In this document: piece by piece, positions 34,510 through 46,039 of the stretch
Layout: every line of letters starts with the position of its first letter
Numbering within the stretch: the stretch's first letter is position 1
Assembly: GCA_946406115.1 (NCBI GenBank)
Contig: OX291552.1
Coordinates: 9,434,836 to 9,498,835 of the forward strand
DNA: 64,000 bases
Origin: Apoda limacodes
Lineage: Eukaryota; Arthropoda; Insecta; Lepidoptera; Limacodidae
Direction: 5' to 3'
Translations under genes and position numbers: made by a program
The notes under the pieces: model-generated
Told to the model about the DNA's origin: nothing
The model's database searches: none
Seen by the model: the letters and a program-made list of their open reading frames with translations, nothing else

Positions 34510-34690
34510 TTAAAATTGTCAACCTCCCAGTGCGTACCTGTCTGACATCTTTCGGCATCTGGCCGGTCGGAGGCTGCGATCTCGATAGGCCGGGTCACTG
34601 TACCCGCACACAGAGGTAACTAGGTGCATGTGTACACGGACACACAGACAGACAGTCAGGTCGTGTGACAGCTTCAAGAACTGGAGCGGA
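34510..34690. other. GC-rich patch, possible exon or regulatory sequence
   Basis: 'ggcatctggccggtcggagg' and 'gataggccgggtcactg' contrast with the AT-rich flanks. On the plus strand it has 'cacagaggtaact', a donor-like AG|GTAAC near 34615, and CCCAG as a weak acceptor near 34532; one plus frame is open between them. On the minus strand 'gacaggtacgc' is also donor-like. No homology recognised, so exon status is speculative. Confidence 0.2.
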
Positions 34691-35630
34691 CCGCGTTTTG
34701 TAATTATGCATCATTGAGCTAAGGCTGTACTATGCGACAGTTATAATTCGTATGTCTTACATGTGACTATGAAATATGTATTTATCATTTTAAGTAGACA
34801 AGTGTGGTCACAGTGTAGCTGTATACCAGATTGTCTTAACGAGGTTGAAAGTCGAAAACTATTGATTTATTTGAACACGAAATTCGATCATTGCGTTGGG
34901 AATCTTGGATTTCTTTAAAAACTCTCGATCAATAATATGCTCAGGCCCATAAACTTTTCCTAAACTCTTTGGCTATGTATAAAAAGAATGAACCAAGAAA
35001 CATACTTTTCAAATTCATGTATTGTTACCTATTACATTATTATGATTTAGTTTTATAAACAATTTTACGATTTCTTCATAATAATGAATTCAGGCAGTTT
35101 ATTTTGTAATTTCCAATGTCTTTGTACTGAATTTATTATTTCTATAATGCTTTAGCATTGATGTAGGGAAAACTGCCAGGTGTTTGGCGGACCAGGTGCA
35201 GTGTAGGGTTCCGCAGTTGGCCGTCACTAGTATATTTTATAAGTTGGTCGACTATGACTCGTTAACTTGTGAAGCCTTCATAGTTATGAGTGAGCTATGA
35301 TAGTTTTCCTTTAACCTTTGTTATATACTATACTTAGTTTCCTTATGTCGGCGCGACTGTACGGTTGGTAGCTTAATCAATGTATTTTGTGTCTCAATTT
35401 GAGTATATGTGCAACTACATACAACCTCAGTAATTAAATCGAATCGATGCAAATGCAATTTATCGGAGTTAAATTTTTGATTAGCATTACAGAATAAGTG
35501 ACCTCTATAACACAAATTAAAGCAAATCAAATAGATATCTGCCGCCATTTAATTTTACAAACTGTCGGATGGCTCAATCATTTTATATTATGGCTCAATA
35601 TTCTGTTAGCATATATAGCTAAATATAGTG
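34691..35630. other. No gene recognised
   Basis: AT-rich sequence; short overlapping frames on both strands at 35321-35746 are unassigned. Confidence 0.5.
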
Positions 35631-35895
35631 TTAGGGTTTCGTACCTCAAGAGGAAAAAGGATCACTTTGTTTTCCGTCTGACTGTCTATCTGTCTGTCTG
35701 TCTAACAAGTCCTTTTGACTCAAGAACGCGTGGAAGTATCAATTGAAAAGTCTATGGTCACTTAAAGTTGTAAAAAAATCAAGCCAAAAAATATGCCATT
35801 TTTGTCGCATATTGTGACACAAATAAATGAAAACCTATGGGGTACTTCTCGTTTACCTAGAGTTAAGAAATTTGGCAAGAAGCAATATGTTACAT
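35631..35895 (-). mobile_element. Family B element, 3' half
   Basis: On the plus strand it reads 'gttagggtttcgtacctcaa', 'ggatcactttgttttccgt', (CTGT)n, 'ctatggtcacttaaagttgt', 'atggggtacttctcg' and 'aagaaatttggcaagaag'. This is the reverse complement of the 50250-50619 region. Confidence 0.7.
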
Positions 35896-37263
35896 CGCAA
35901 ATATTGGAAAAATCTAAAAGCTGATCACAAACCGTAACCTATGGACGCTTATTTAGCCGTTTATGTATTATTAAAGTAATATCAACAAATTTTATTCTTT
36001 TTTGCGTCTCGTTTAATCAATCCATCTTTTGAAAATACGTAAAATTATTTTTGCAATATGTATATAAATATTTTTGCCAATCTTATCGATACCATCTTAA
36101 ATACAATTATAAGTTTAATGCAAAACTCAAAAAAAAATATTTAAGCGCAAGCGCAATTCCAAAATACAGTTACTCGAGATTACCTCAGCTTAAGAAACAA
36201 AATTTTCTGTTAACAATGTTATTTAGGTAAGAACTGGTTTTAATTAAAGAACTCGCCGTTATCTTTGAACACGTAATGTGGACGACTTACTTGCTGATGG
36301 TACGCACATGCCAATTCCAAGTCATTACATACCAAATAATACTGGCCAATTCCAAAAACTGAAATGCGAGTTATTTTGCATTTTGAGAATCATTTACTGG
36401 GTAATTGTGTAAATGAATTGGAGTTTCTGTTTCTGATACATAAATATCTGGATTGCCAACGTTGTAAAAGTAACTCAATTTGTTTATTTTTTATCTACCC
36501 AATAGATTGCTGGTAATTAATACTGAAAATATATATGGTAAAAAATCGGTCGAGTGCGTGCCGTACACGCATTAGATGAGGGTTACATAACAGAAATTAT
36601 TGCTGATATTTAAAAAAAATATTAACCGATTTTGTCCAAAAAAGTTTTTCTAGTGTATATATGTATATTTCTTTGGTACGCTCTGTAGCCTAAACTCCGT
36701 GATGGAGTTTAGCTTGAGAGGCGTCGGTCACGGGGTGCATACAATTCTTCAAAATATCAAAATGGTGGATTTTATGCGTATTATTTTATATATTATTATT
36801 TAATGAGCAGTGGTTCTTAGATCTATCCACTTACTCTACTACAAGTAGAGGTAGGAGGAATAGGTAAATAACAAGTATAGGTAAAAACAAAAGTTCAATT
36901 GTATTAGAAGTAAATAAAAAATCAGCTTGAGACCTGACCACTGACGAATCACGTCCACGTAGGTACTTAGATATACGGCTTGTCAAAAAAACTGCTTGAT
37001 ATTAGAGCATGTGTCGATTTCGTGACAGATACCATTCGCGTAGGGTGTCTACATGTTTTATGAACAAGGTCTGGTTATGAAAATTAAATAATGTCAAAGA
37101 ATTTCTGCTTAAATCTATTTTGTTAAGTTTCTTTCGAGTGTCGATGTTACTAACCTCGATTGGTTCACGCGGTTTCAGAGAAACTTACTCCCGCGAACAC
37201 TTGGATTGTGAAATTAAAGAACTACAGTATGGGGTCTTCAAAAAAGAAGTTATTAGCTTTTTG
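35896..37263. other. No gene recognised apart from one repeat piece
   Basis: AT-rich; it includes the family B 5' fragment at 36541-36600 and a small hairpin, 'aaactccgtgatggagttt', at about 36693-36711. The 67-codon frame at 37120-37323 runs into a G repeat. Confidence 0.5.
36541..36600 (+). repeat. Family B 5'-end fragment
   Basis: 'aaaaatcggtcgagtgcgtg' followed by 'gagggttacataacag' matches a diverged B 5' end. Confidence 0.45.
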
Positions 37264-37362
37264 AAGCGTTGGCAACTCCCGAGTGATGCCCCAGGTGTTG
37301 CAAGCGTCCATAGGCTGCGGTAAGCGCTTACCATCAGGCGGGCCGCAAGTTTGTTTGCCACC
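37264..37362 (-). repeat. Family G repeat fragment
   Basis: 'gcgttggcaactcccgagtg', 'ccaggtgttgcaagcgtcca' and 'gcttaccatcaggcgggccg' are the reverse complement of the G copies and close to 13554-13637. Confidence 0.7.
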
Positions 37363-38187
37363 TAAGCGATATATAAGAAAAAAACACGCCATCTTTCAAA
37401 CCACCGCCCTTTAGGATTCATGGCAGACGCCGAGACCCGTCGGCCACAACTGACCTTATTGCGAGGGTATTTGTAGAAAAAAAAAAGAAAAAAATAAGGC
37501 TAAGTAAAGAATCAAGCATAGTTATTTTTCATAAGTCTTAACACAGCATTTTAAATTATAACCTGACGTAATAGTATCATCCATATGCTTCTAAATAGCC
37601 TCTTGTTGGTTATTTTAGTTCAGTTTAGTTTAGTAGTTTAGTTTAGTTCCTTATCACCCTTAATACACAATGTACTATATCTCCCGGTTTCACCCGTGTC
37701 AAGTCATATATCTTTGCTAGTTTTCTTTAATATGGGTTTCGCTAAAGCGACTAATTTAGGCGCAAGAAGGTAACATACAGACTGAGTTACTTCTGCATTT
37801 TATGATATTAACGTGAATTACTTTTTATGAAAAGTCCCATGTAAAACGAACTTATGGTCAAAGGAGCGAGAGAATTAATCCGAGATTTTTTGCTCGCAAA
37901 CAATTCACCTCTGGCGACAGGGCCGAGGTCATTCTAAAACATAAAAGTCAGCAAGTCATAAAAACACTGGCAAAGCGCAAATCGTAGGTACATGACCATT
38001 AGAAACAACCATTTAATTTTATACTGTAGCAGTTGGTGCCTCCAGCTTTGCTCGCTTAGAATTTGCAATCATTGAAGTTTCTGATGATAATTTAGTAAAT
38101 CTATGTTCATTTTCAGACTTTAAGCTCCCTTTTAATAACTTTAATTTAATTCCGTGACGTAGGTTATGGCTTATGTAACAACGTAGA
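37363..38187. other. No gene recognised
   Basis: It contains simple 'agtttagtttagt' sequence at about 37617-37645; otherwise AT-rich and unassigned. Confidence 0.5.
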
Positions 38188-38228
38188 AAACAGACAGACT
38201 CTCTTTCGCGTTTATAATATTAGTATTG
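38188..38228 (+). repeat. Family F 3'-terminal fragment
   Basis: 'acagacagactctctttcgc' and 'gtttataatattagtattgg' form the typical F 3' end without a body. Confidence 0.55.
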
Positions 38229-38514
38229 GTTGGGAGAAGAAGGGACATTGATACCCTGATGAACTTATCAAAAACATTCATCATGTACAAGTTTCGTATA
38301 CATACAAAGAGTATAATCTCCATTCAAAATAAGTTACAACTTTATCTGAAATAGAAGCTTTTTTTAAAAAAAATAATTTAATATTGAATTTAGTGTGACG
38401 TAATTTTTTTTTATTATCTTCTTAGCAAAACCTTTAATTTGATACCCATATCATGGTGGTGTATAAAAATTAACTGGTCTGATTAAGAATGACTTTACTA
38501 AGCTAACCATGCAT

Positions 38515-38596
38515 TGCCATCCAAACTAAACATGTATGCTAAATTTCAGCACAATTGGACACTGGAAAATCGGCATAAAACCGAAATTATATAAAA
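38515..38596 (+). repeat. Dispersed repeat fragment
   Basis: 'gctaaatttcagcacaattg' and 'gacactggaaaatcggc' resemble 'agctcaattagacaccggga' at 44572 and 'cagctcaattggacacc' at 39107, all on the plus strand. Likely pieces of one LINE 3' region. Confidence 0.4.
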
Positions 38597-38823
38597 ACTA
38601 GCTTTTGCCCTTGGCTCCGCCCACCCTAAATTTGGTTATCTGCGAGGGATTCTTACAACAACTCCTTGATTATCCTAAAGAAGTTTGCTATAGCAAGCTA
38701 TAGCTGCAGCTATGGTTTGAAAGTGGAATTCGGTTATAGTTATTCCCGTGGGAGCTTTTGAACTTAGATTGAGGAACAAAAAATTGAACATCCCAACCTT
38801 CGCATTTATAATATTAATGGGAT
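38597..38823 (+). repeat. Family F LINE-like repeat
   Basis: It begins 'actagcttttgcccttggct' and has 'ggttatagttattcccgtgg'. It ends 'cgcatttataatattaatgg'. The middle of the consensus with the CAGACAGACAGA run is missing, so it is internally deleted. Confidence 0.65.
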
Positions 38824-38844
38824 AGGGTAATTAATGAATTTTGT

Positions 38845-39098
38845 CATCGGCTTCACCCGCCCTTAATTAGGTTTTCGGCGTTAATTATACTTTAAGCTTG
38901 GTTATAGTTATTCCCGCGCAAACTTTTGAAATTTTTCGAAATAAAAACTATACTATGTTCTTTCCCGGGATTTAAACTATATCCATGCCAAATTTCATCT
39001 AAATCGGTTTAGTGGCTAAAGCTTGAAGAGGTAACAGATAGACAGACAGACAGATAGAAATACAGAGTTACTTTGGCATTTATAATATTAGTATGGAT
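38845..39098 (+). repeat. Family F LINE-like repeat
   Basis: 'catcggcttcacccgccctt', 'ttggttatagttattcccgc', 'ctatatccatgccaaatttc', 'atctaaatcggttt', (AGAC)n and 'ggcatttataatattagtat' give an almost full F unit directly after the previous copy. Confidence 0.7.
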
Positions 39099-40638
39099 AC
39101 CGAATTTCAGCTCAATTGGACACCTAATTAACAAGGCATGTTATATATAAAACCTTGTAATAATAAATCCATTCTAGTGGAACCCTAAAAGCTTTCAAAT
39201 GAAGTTTCGGTATCTTTTGGTCTCTGTCGCCGCTCATGTTTCCTTTCATCTAGCCTTAGGCGTTACAAAGCATATTATTTCTTATTTTGTAAGAGGCAAT
39301 AGCATTTATCAAAAGTAAACCTAATCGACGGCGCCTAGACCATTTGTGAGCCTGTAATAACAACCCATTAACTACATCTGTGTTCTCTTTTATTTTTACA
39401 CACGTAGTTTTGTAATTAGCCGATACATATGCAATGCCATGGCGTTTGATGAGGAAAAGAGATATTTAAATGGCTATTGCTGCCATTTCTTATCAGCCCC
39501 GAACCTAGAAGGGTGCAAAAAGGGGCACTTGCCCCGGGCGGTGAAGACTAGGGGCGGGTAACCAGCCACCAGTTTGTTCAGTACGCTATAAAATTTTCCT
39601 GAAGTGCGGCAAATGGTACTTTGCCCCGCCTTTTTAAAAATGCAGATCCGGGGCTTGTCTCTGATGCATGTTGATACAAACTTGAATCTTTTGACGTGGA
39701 TCAAAGACGAGCTATGAGAATAGTTGACGATCCCAAATTCACAAGCGGTATGAAACCCATTGAGTCTAAGGTAAGACTTTGCAACCCTGTGTGTGATTTA
39801 TAGCGTATAATGGGTGTATAATGGGTTGTGTTCTTGGGAATCGTTTTAAATGTTGCCTAAACAATTATCCGCTATTGGAAACTTAATATTATTACTATCC
39901 GCAAATTTTTGTAAATAAAACCATAAACCAAAATTGGAATATAATAAGTTTTCAGTTGCTAAGTAGGAATAACACGTTCCAGCATTTTTAAAAAATAATT
40001 CCGAAGGGCTAAAATGGTTTTTTTGGTGTTTCATCTTTGACACGACGGGATATCCAAGGGTTTGAAGCAGGAAACAGTTAAGTACGCTGAAAACCAGCAA
40101 GTTGCAGATAAGATGACACACAAAGATCAAGTTTACAAACAAACCCAGTGACATATCCAGAACAAGTACCTACAGAGGAAGGAGTTAAATTAGACCGAAA
40201 GTGACATTCTGCGACTAAGCATTAATCACAAGAACTGGTTGCCGAATGGCCAGTTATATCAATCATCACACAAGCCCAGTTTGTGCCCGCATTGACAGTC
40301 GACGCCCACGGTTAATAATTAGACCAGCCATCTGAATGTCAAATGTCAAATAAATGTTAAAAGTCGGGGCATAAAAAGTACATAATCGGTTGTTCTTTGT
40401 CGTGTGCGAATGCGCCTACTCGATTCGACTTCCGCACTTTTTCTTTTAAGGTCAAGGTGGGTTTATAATTAATCACAAACATTGTGTGGTTAAAGTGACA
40501 ACTGGAATGACTTGGGATATTATTTTTTTGTGCTTAGCACCTTTTGCCAATAGTTCCTCGTAATCTCTGCACTAGGTGTGTCAACTTTAATCTTAATAAA
40601 GACAAAAAAAAATCTTATGTGTATTCTACTATATTTTA
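39099..40638. other. No gene recognised
   Basis: A GC-richer patch at 39490-39660 contains 'ggcacttgccccgggcggtg'. The 102-codon minus frame at 39846-40154 is hydrophobic at its start but has no recognised domain. Neither is called as a gene. Confidence 0.5.
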
Positions 40639-40920
40639 CCAGCGGCTCTACTCGCCCTAAATTCGGTTATCGGCGTGAAATTTCCTACGTCAACTCCTTA
40701 ATTATACTTATTTATATAATTTGCTATAGCAAGCTATAATTCGTTTAAGCTCAGGTATAGTTTTTCCCGCGGAAACTTTTGAATTTTTGGGATAAAACTA
40801 TCCTATGCCCTTCCCCGCGACTCAATCTATCTCCATACCAAATTTTATCTTAATCGGTTCAGCGAGTTAGGCGTGAAGAGTTGACAGACTGAGTTACTTT
40901 CGCATTTACAATAATATATT
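40639..40920 (+). repeat. Family F LINE-like repeat
   Basis: 'cagcggctctactcgcccta', 'aattcggttatcggcg', 'tatagtttttcccgcgg', 'atcttaatcggttcagcg' and 'ttcgcatttacaataatat' follow the F order. The AGAC run is reduced. Confidence 0.65.
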
Positions 40921-41859
40921 TCTTATGTATGTCTTTAGTTCAATCTACAGAAGCACCTAAGGGCTGGGTACACATACTTATAATGTGGGAGACTGGCTCT
41001 ATTCACTAACCGCTATTAAATAAATCAACGATAACTTTGAATTGGAAAATAACAATATAATGACGTACGAAAAACGTATATCGTACTAAATAAACTTTGA
41101 ACAAACGTTAAATTATGCAATTAAAAATGTTAATTAATGCATTCCAGTCGTCCAGTACCTATGTTACCCATCTAAATGTCTGACAACAAATCAATTAATA
41201 AATCAACAAACTTACAAGGCTATTGTGATTAACCAATAACCTGTATTTGAAGCCGATAATACCTGTCTTTGCTGTTATCAACTTTAGCATTAGCATTATT
41301 CAATTGTGAACAAATTAGAACTAGTTTTGTAATCTCCTTCAGCGATCATTGAATAATAAGGAATAGGTGTACGAAAATGTAAAGGTGTTCGTTTTGCAGA
41401 GGTAACTAGGAAACTACAATAATTAATATTAATGCTATTCTTACTTTGTAGCGTACACTTCATTTAACACCCGCTTTAGGTACATAGTAAATTATAACCG
41501 CGTGTAGCTTGCGCAAATTCTGAGATAGGCATCAAAAAGATATGGTTTAGAACGGGAAATCTATCTGATTTAAAAGAAAAAATCTAAAAAAAAAATATCT
41601 GAAAGGTCACGTTATGTTTTGCATTTATGTGTTTCAGGATAAGAAAAGAAGTAATGATTTAACTATGTATTCATTTCTTTGAAGATTTGTGTGTTTGTAA
41701 AATCGATGTACTAGGACTGCATAAGTCCCTAGTAGCTGTAATAATAATAATAATATAATAATAACAATTCACGAACAAACGTAATGTGCTTGATATATAG
41801 AACACTTGATATAACATTATTGCTTCAAATAAAAGCCTATTACAATGCTATTACCAGCG
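40921..41859. other. No gene recognised
   Basis: AT-rich with an (ATA)n-like run at about 41740-41765. Confidence 0.5.
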
Positions 41860-42040
41860 AGCGTGCGCTCTCAGCGGTGTCAAAGCAGGAAGTGACACTG
41901 AGCGGTCCGCGTCGATTTCTCTCTGCGCTCGCACAGGCGATAAATAACCGGGGGTAGTTCTAATTCCGCGCGCCATATTTACGCGCTAGGTCGCGACAGG
42001 CGTGGGCGGCCAGCGACACGCCATAGAGTAATCAAGCCGC
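41860..42040. other. CpG-rich island, possible regulatory element
   Basis: About 180 bp with dense CpG ('gcgagcgtgcgctctc', 'ccgcgtcgatttctctctgc', 'ttccgcgcgccatatttacg') in AT-rich DNA. 'caggcgataaataaccgg' includes a GATA motif. No open frame extends through it on either strand with a recognisable product. It could be an enhancer, promoter or old GC-rich repeat. Confidence 0.25.
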
Positions 42041-42392
42041 AGCAGGTTGCAGAAAGATATTGATTTCAAGAACATTTAAAGTGCCTAACTATTTGATATA
42101 CTCCTATTTAATATTAAATTAATGTTAAATATACTTTAGAGCTATTTTTTTTTTTCTTAGACAATAGATATCTATAATTTTGCAAGCGTCGAGTTTAACG
42201 TTGATAACTAAATATATGCTATAATATCCTCATACAAAGTGTTTAATTGTATTAGTTACCTTTAATAGTATTAATATTATTCTACACTTTTGTAAAAAAA
42301 ATGTAAAAAAAATGTAAAAAACAAATATAAGGCGAAAATCATACCAAACCGGTTTAGTATTAATATTATAACAATGTGTCGTTGCGTTATTC
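42041..42392. other. No gene recognised
   Basis: AT-rich, including a duplicated 'aatgtaaaaaa' at about 42300-42322. Confidence 0.5.
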
Positions 42393-42920
42393 CAAAAAAA
42401 GTGCGATTCGGAATCGTACACCGTGGGTTCCGTACCAACATTTACATATTTTACGAACACAAAAGTGGACACCTATCCAATGAATTACCAAGCCTGACGT
42501 TGCTTACCTTTATATATCGTTTCCAATAAAATATAAAAAAAATACTTTTCCTTTTAATAATATAGACTTATGCTACATGGCGCTGATATGGTATTGGCTC
42601 GAGCCATTTTCACACTCGGCCGGTTTTTATAATTTGTGTTATGCTTTAAAGCTCACACTATAATCACTACAAGTTTGAAGCTTATAATGTTTTTCAGTTT
42701 TTACGATAGAGCAAAAATAACGAAAACGTGTTTCTTGCATGGAACCCTCCTTACATTTTTCCGTTTGAACTTTTTATTATTTGTTGTTCCGTTGTTATTT
42801 TAGGTTTCTACCTACTTCGGTCAAAAAGATAAAGCCCTTTAATGGTCGGACAGACAGACAGCCAGCGTAGGCTAAGTAATAGGGCTCCGTCGACACCCTT
42901 TGATTACGGAACCCTAAAAA
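42393..42920 (+). mobile_element. Family B element, second subfamily, complete
   Basis: It begins 'aaaaaaagtgcgattcgga' and 'gggttccgtaccaacat'. The interior 'cacctatccaatgaattacc', 'gcctgacgttgcttac' and 'cactataatcactacaag' matches 13775-14262. The end is CGGACAGACAGACAG, 'gcgtaggctaagtaataggg' and 'attacggaaccctaaaaa'. At 42605-42628 'cacactcggccggttttt' looks like an inverted B 5' end, suggesting a nested fragment. Confidence 0.7.
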
Positions 42921-43501
42921 TTGAGTTGTATCTTTTAAGCAATCCTTACAAAATACTATCAACTAGGTATTACTTGTATGTTTCTCCAAGTCGTCGTAAC
43001 AAACCAAAGGTCTTACATAATTTATGTCACAGAAAAGCTTTGCGATGACAACCGTGCAATTGTCGAAATAAATATCTAACTGTCCGGTCTGGCGCAGCAC
43101 TATTCTGCGGCCAGGCCGGCCAGGCCAGCCAGGCCTCGCGGGACACCTTTATCTAATAGACAGGTCGGCTATTGTAGAATCAAGTGCTAAATTATGATCG
43201 AATCATGTTAGATTTCATGGGAGAGATCATTTAGTGTGGTAACTCGACTTTCCCTATAAATGCGTAGGGCTTAGATAACAATCAAACTGTGAATAAACAC
43301 TTCGATTTGAAATTCAAAATGTGTGTACGCAATCGGAAATTGTAAATAATTTGTTAATTGTAAATCAGTTGTTTTATCAATAATTTATTCCTGTTTGAAG
43401 GTCTTGCGGAATGGCTATTAATAGTTTTATAACTTGAACGAAGTATTATTCAAGTAAACCGAGAATTAATATCGATAATGTTTTTACAAAATTTGTGCTT
43501 A
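42921..43501. other. No gene recognised; GC-rich patch
   Basis: A GC-rich, self-similar stretch lies at about 43085-43145 ('ggccaggccggccaggcc'). The rest is AT-rich. Confidence 0.5.
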
Positions 43502-43903
43502 ATTTTTAGGGTTCCTTAGCTAAATGACAAAAACGGAACACTTATAGTTTCGTCATGTCCATCTGTCCGTTCGTCCGTATGATATATATCACAGACTTAT
43601 AATATCGCCGTCTTTGCACCGATTCTGATAATTTTTTGCAGTCTTTTGAGACCGCCATATATATTTTTAACTAAATTAACAAAAAAAAAATTCTCAAGAG
43701 TAGCCCTTCACAGGAACATTGTACTGAAGGATGTTTCTTTTTCACGCATTTCGTCATGTGGGGTGCCGTTAGATATGTTATCAAAAGTCTTACAAATTTT
43801 AAAAATCTTTATAAATACTTCCAACAGAAATTGGTTTCAGAATCGTTTAATAAGTTTTTAAGCAATAATTCTCATTTTACGGAACCCTAGCCAGTTTTTA
43901 ACT
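43502..43903 (-). mobile_element. Family B element, variant
   Basis: On the minus strand it starts 'aaaaactggctagggttccg' and ends with 'ggacgaacggacagatgg' and 'gctaaggaaccctaaaaat'. Interior 'attatcagaatcggtgc' is unlike the copy at 7649, so it is another subfamily. Confidence 0.65.
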
Positions 43904-44016
43904 TCTCTCGAGGGAAGTAATTATAATAGGTCCGAAAATTAAAATCGCTGGATTTGCGTTTTCTTTACGTTGAGATCTGGAGAATCGTTTGCCATAATTT
44001 TGAAAGAAATGTCTCT

Positions 44017-44020
<4 letters not shown>

Positions 44021-44093
<73 letters not shown>
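44021..44093. repeat. (GT)n microsatellite, about 36 units
   Basis: An uninterrupted GT run preceded by 'tctctctct'. It creates artefactual Cys-Val and Thr-His frames on the two strands. Confidence 0.97.
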
Positions 44094-44095
<2 letters not shown>

Positions 44096-45059
44096 TTTTA
44101 AAGCAAAAAATATTCTCAACAGGAGTTCCTTGTGCGGTTCCTTGCTACGGAACCATTTTTTTACTATAGTATTAATGGTGTTAGATAAAGAAACGCCTTT
44201 GACAGTGTTACTGTAACTGCAATTATATATATATCTCCTGCTATCAGAATAGCTAAATTTAACAAAAAAGAAGGAACTTTAATGTCGCTTATAGGTTGTA
44301 ATGTAGAAAAACGCTTTTTTTTTAATCCTTTTAATTATTTTTTAAAAATATAAAACCTAATTTTTAAATATTTTTTACGTTCATTTATATCTTGCGTTTT
44401 AGTATTTATATTTACTGTAGCTTTTTCATCAGACCCTGTATTTATTTTAGGCCAGATAACTTGTCACGACAAATCAAACGAGCCCATACACTAAGGGGCT
44501 ATCTTGTTTAGTTGAGGAGTCCCAGCGTCATGGCCAGATGTACCATATTATTGCATTGTCACCAGAGTTATAGCTCAATTAGACACCGGGAAGTGGGTCA
44601 AATTTTGCAAGCAAGGTATTTAACCTAAAAATACATACGTGCATACCAACATACATACATACAAAAGTTAAGTTAAATACTTAATTAATAAGCTTGTAAA
44701 CAACTTCGAGATACTTGATAAAAGATTTTTCACAGCTCGATAGTTTTGTTCGTAAATAGCCAGCTTTATTTAACCTAGTTGTTAGTTTCTATACGCACCT
44801 CTGCTACTAAGGTGGAAGGTATTGGCAACATTGTATTATATAAACACAATAACTATTATCTAATCTGTGACACTCCTTTAGCCACAATGCAATCTGTCTT
44901 TGTTGGTACTTGTTCTAGGTTCACGATAATGCTGATCGCTACTGCTGGGCAAATGTCATACGGCATGTCGACTGTAAATCTTGGTGAACACAGATATTTT
45001 TGTCACAGGTACAGTGTATACCTGTTTTAGCTATACTCATGGCGAGTATAGGTAATGTA
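44094..45059. other. No gene recognised; repeat pieces
   Basis: 'gagttccttgtgcggttcct' at 44123 looks B-like. 'agctcaattagacaccggga' at 44572 belongs to the repeat at 38515. The frames at 44779-45030 and 44939-45253 are unsupported. Confidence 0.45.
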
Positions 45060-45450
45060 TAGATGATGTTTAATGTCCATGTCGCGCCTGTACCGATTGT
45101 TGTTGGAAACGCTACTCTCGACGTTGTTGACAAATACACAAACCTAGTGCAAGTAGTCCAGATAGATAGGACTAACTTTGAGAAAGAGGTTAATCGAAGA
45201 ATCCAGCTCGGCTGGGCAGCGTTCGGGAAACTATGCAACATCTTTTCCTCCATAATACCATAGTGCCTAAAGACGAAAGTCTATAATCAATGTGTGTTGC
45301 CAGTGATGACACAGAAACGTGGCCTCTTACTGTTGGCCTAATAAATAAGCTTAGAGTCGCTGAGCGAGCTATGCAAAGAGCTATGCTTATGGTGTTTCTT
45401 TGCGAGATAGAATCCGAAATGACCGAGACTGATGATAGGTACTTTTTACT
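45060..45450 (+). pseudogene. RTE-like non-LTR reverse transcriptase remnant, copy 1
   Basis: The frame from 45063 reads MMFNVHVAPVPIVVGN and then DRTNFEKEVNRRIQLG and WAAFGKLCNIFSSIIP before a stop at about 45261. After it, in shifted frames, come the equivalent of a CLKTKVYNQCVLPV stretch and NKLRVAERAMQRAML (in the frame from 45290). This order is that of the region after the catalytic core in RTE-type insect LINE reverse transcriptases, which copy the element's RNA at the target site. The catalytic YADD/FADD motif, endonuclease and C-terminus are all missing. At least one stop and one frameshift make it non-functional. It lies 5' of a second copy at 46040. The RTE clade assignment is from memory of the family, not from a search. 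Confidence 0.75.
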
Positions 45451-46039
45451 TACCACCAAAGATCACAAGCACAGATTCCTGAGGGATACTAACAATTTAG
45501 GAATTAACGTGACAGGAATTAAAGGCTTCGTACATCATCAAAATCTATCGGTACAATGCGAACATAGAGTACTATCCTACATAATACGAAGCTTTTATAA
45601 ACACAATGGCGCATGAGATGGGCAGATCGGCAGGTCGGCAGGTATGCTGTAGGCGTCGCGTCGCATTACGATTTATGACATCGCAACTTGTGAATAACCC
45701 GTTGTTTATATTATTCGAGTTATCGGTAGCAAGCGCACTGTGGGACAGTTGTTAGTAAGGGCTCAGATAGACAAAACTCGTTTAGCCGTCGATGACGACT
45801 GTAAAGTTTGAAATATACGGCTGAGCGACACGGGACTATAGGCGTTTGAAATATACGGCTGAGCGACACGGGACTATAAGCGTTTGAAGCTCAGTGCCTT
45901 CACCTATGTTCGATCGCTAAGCCTTTTTTTGAAACACAAAATGTGCGCAGGATTGATGACCCAATCGCTAATTCAGCGATAAAATTCTTCATTTGTTTGA
46001 TGAAATTTGTCTCAAAGATCAAGCAAGATTAAGCTCGAT
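45451..46039. other. No gene recognised between RT remnants
   Basis: It holds a 38-bp tandem duplication (45806-45881). The continuing frame to 45616 loses similarity to the reverse transcriptase at about 45450. Confidence 0.5.
45806..45881. repeat. 38-bp tandem duplication
   Basis: Two units start 'gtttgaaatatacggctgag' at 45806 and 45844, differing by one base. A third partial unit begins 'gtttgaag' at 45882. Confidence 0.9.

Noticed and set aside
39846..40154. 102-codon minus frame with a hydrophobic N-terminus
   Set aside because: It resembles a signal peptide superficially, but the rest has no domain and the DNA is typical AT-rich background.
43898..44216. Open frames of repeated Thr-His and Cys-Val on opposite strands
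   Set aside because: They are translations of the (GT)n microsatellite at 44021-44093 and have no other protein features.
45290..45616. 108-codon frame as an independent gene
   Set aside because: Its first half is the shifted continuation of the reverse-transcriptase remnant at 45060, and the second half is unrelated background.
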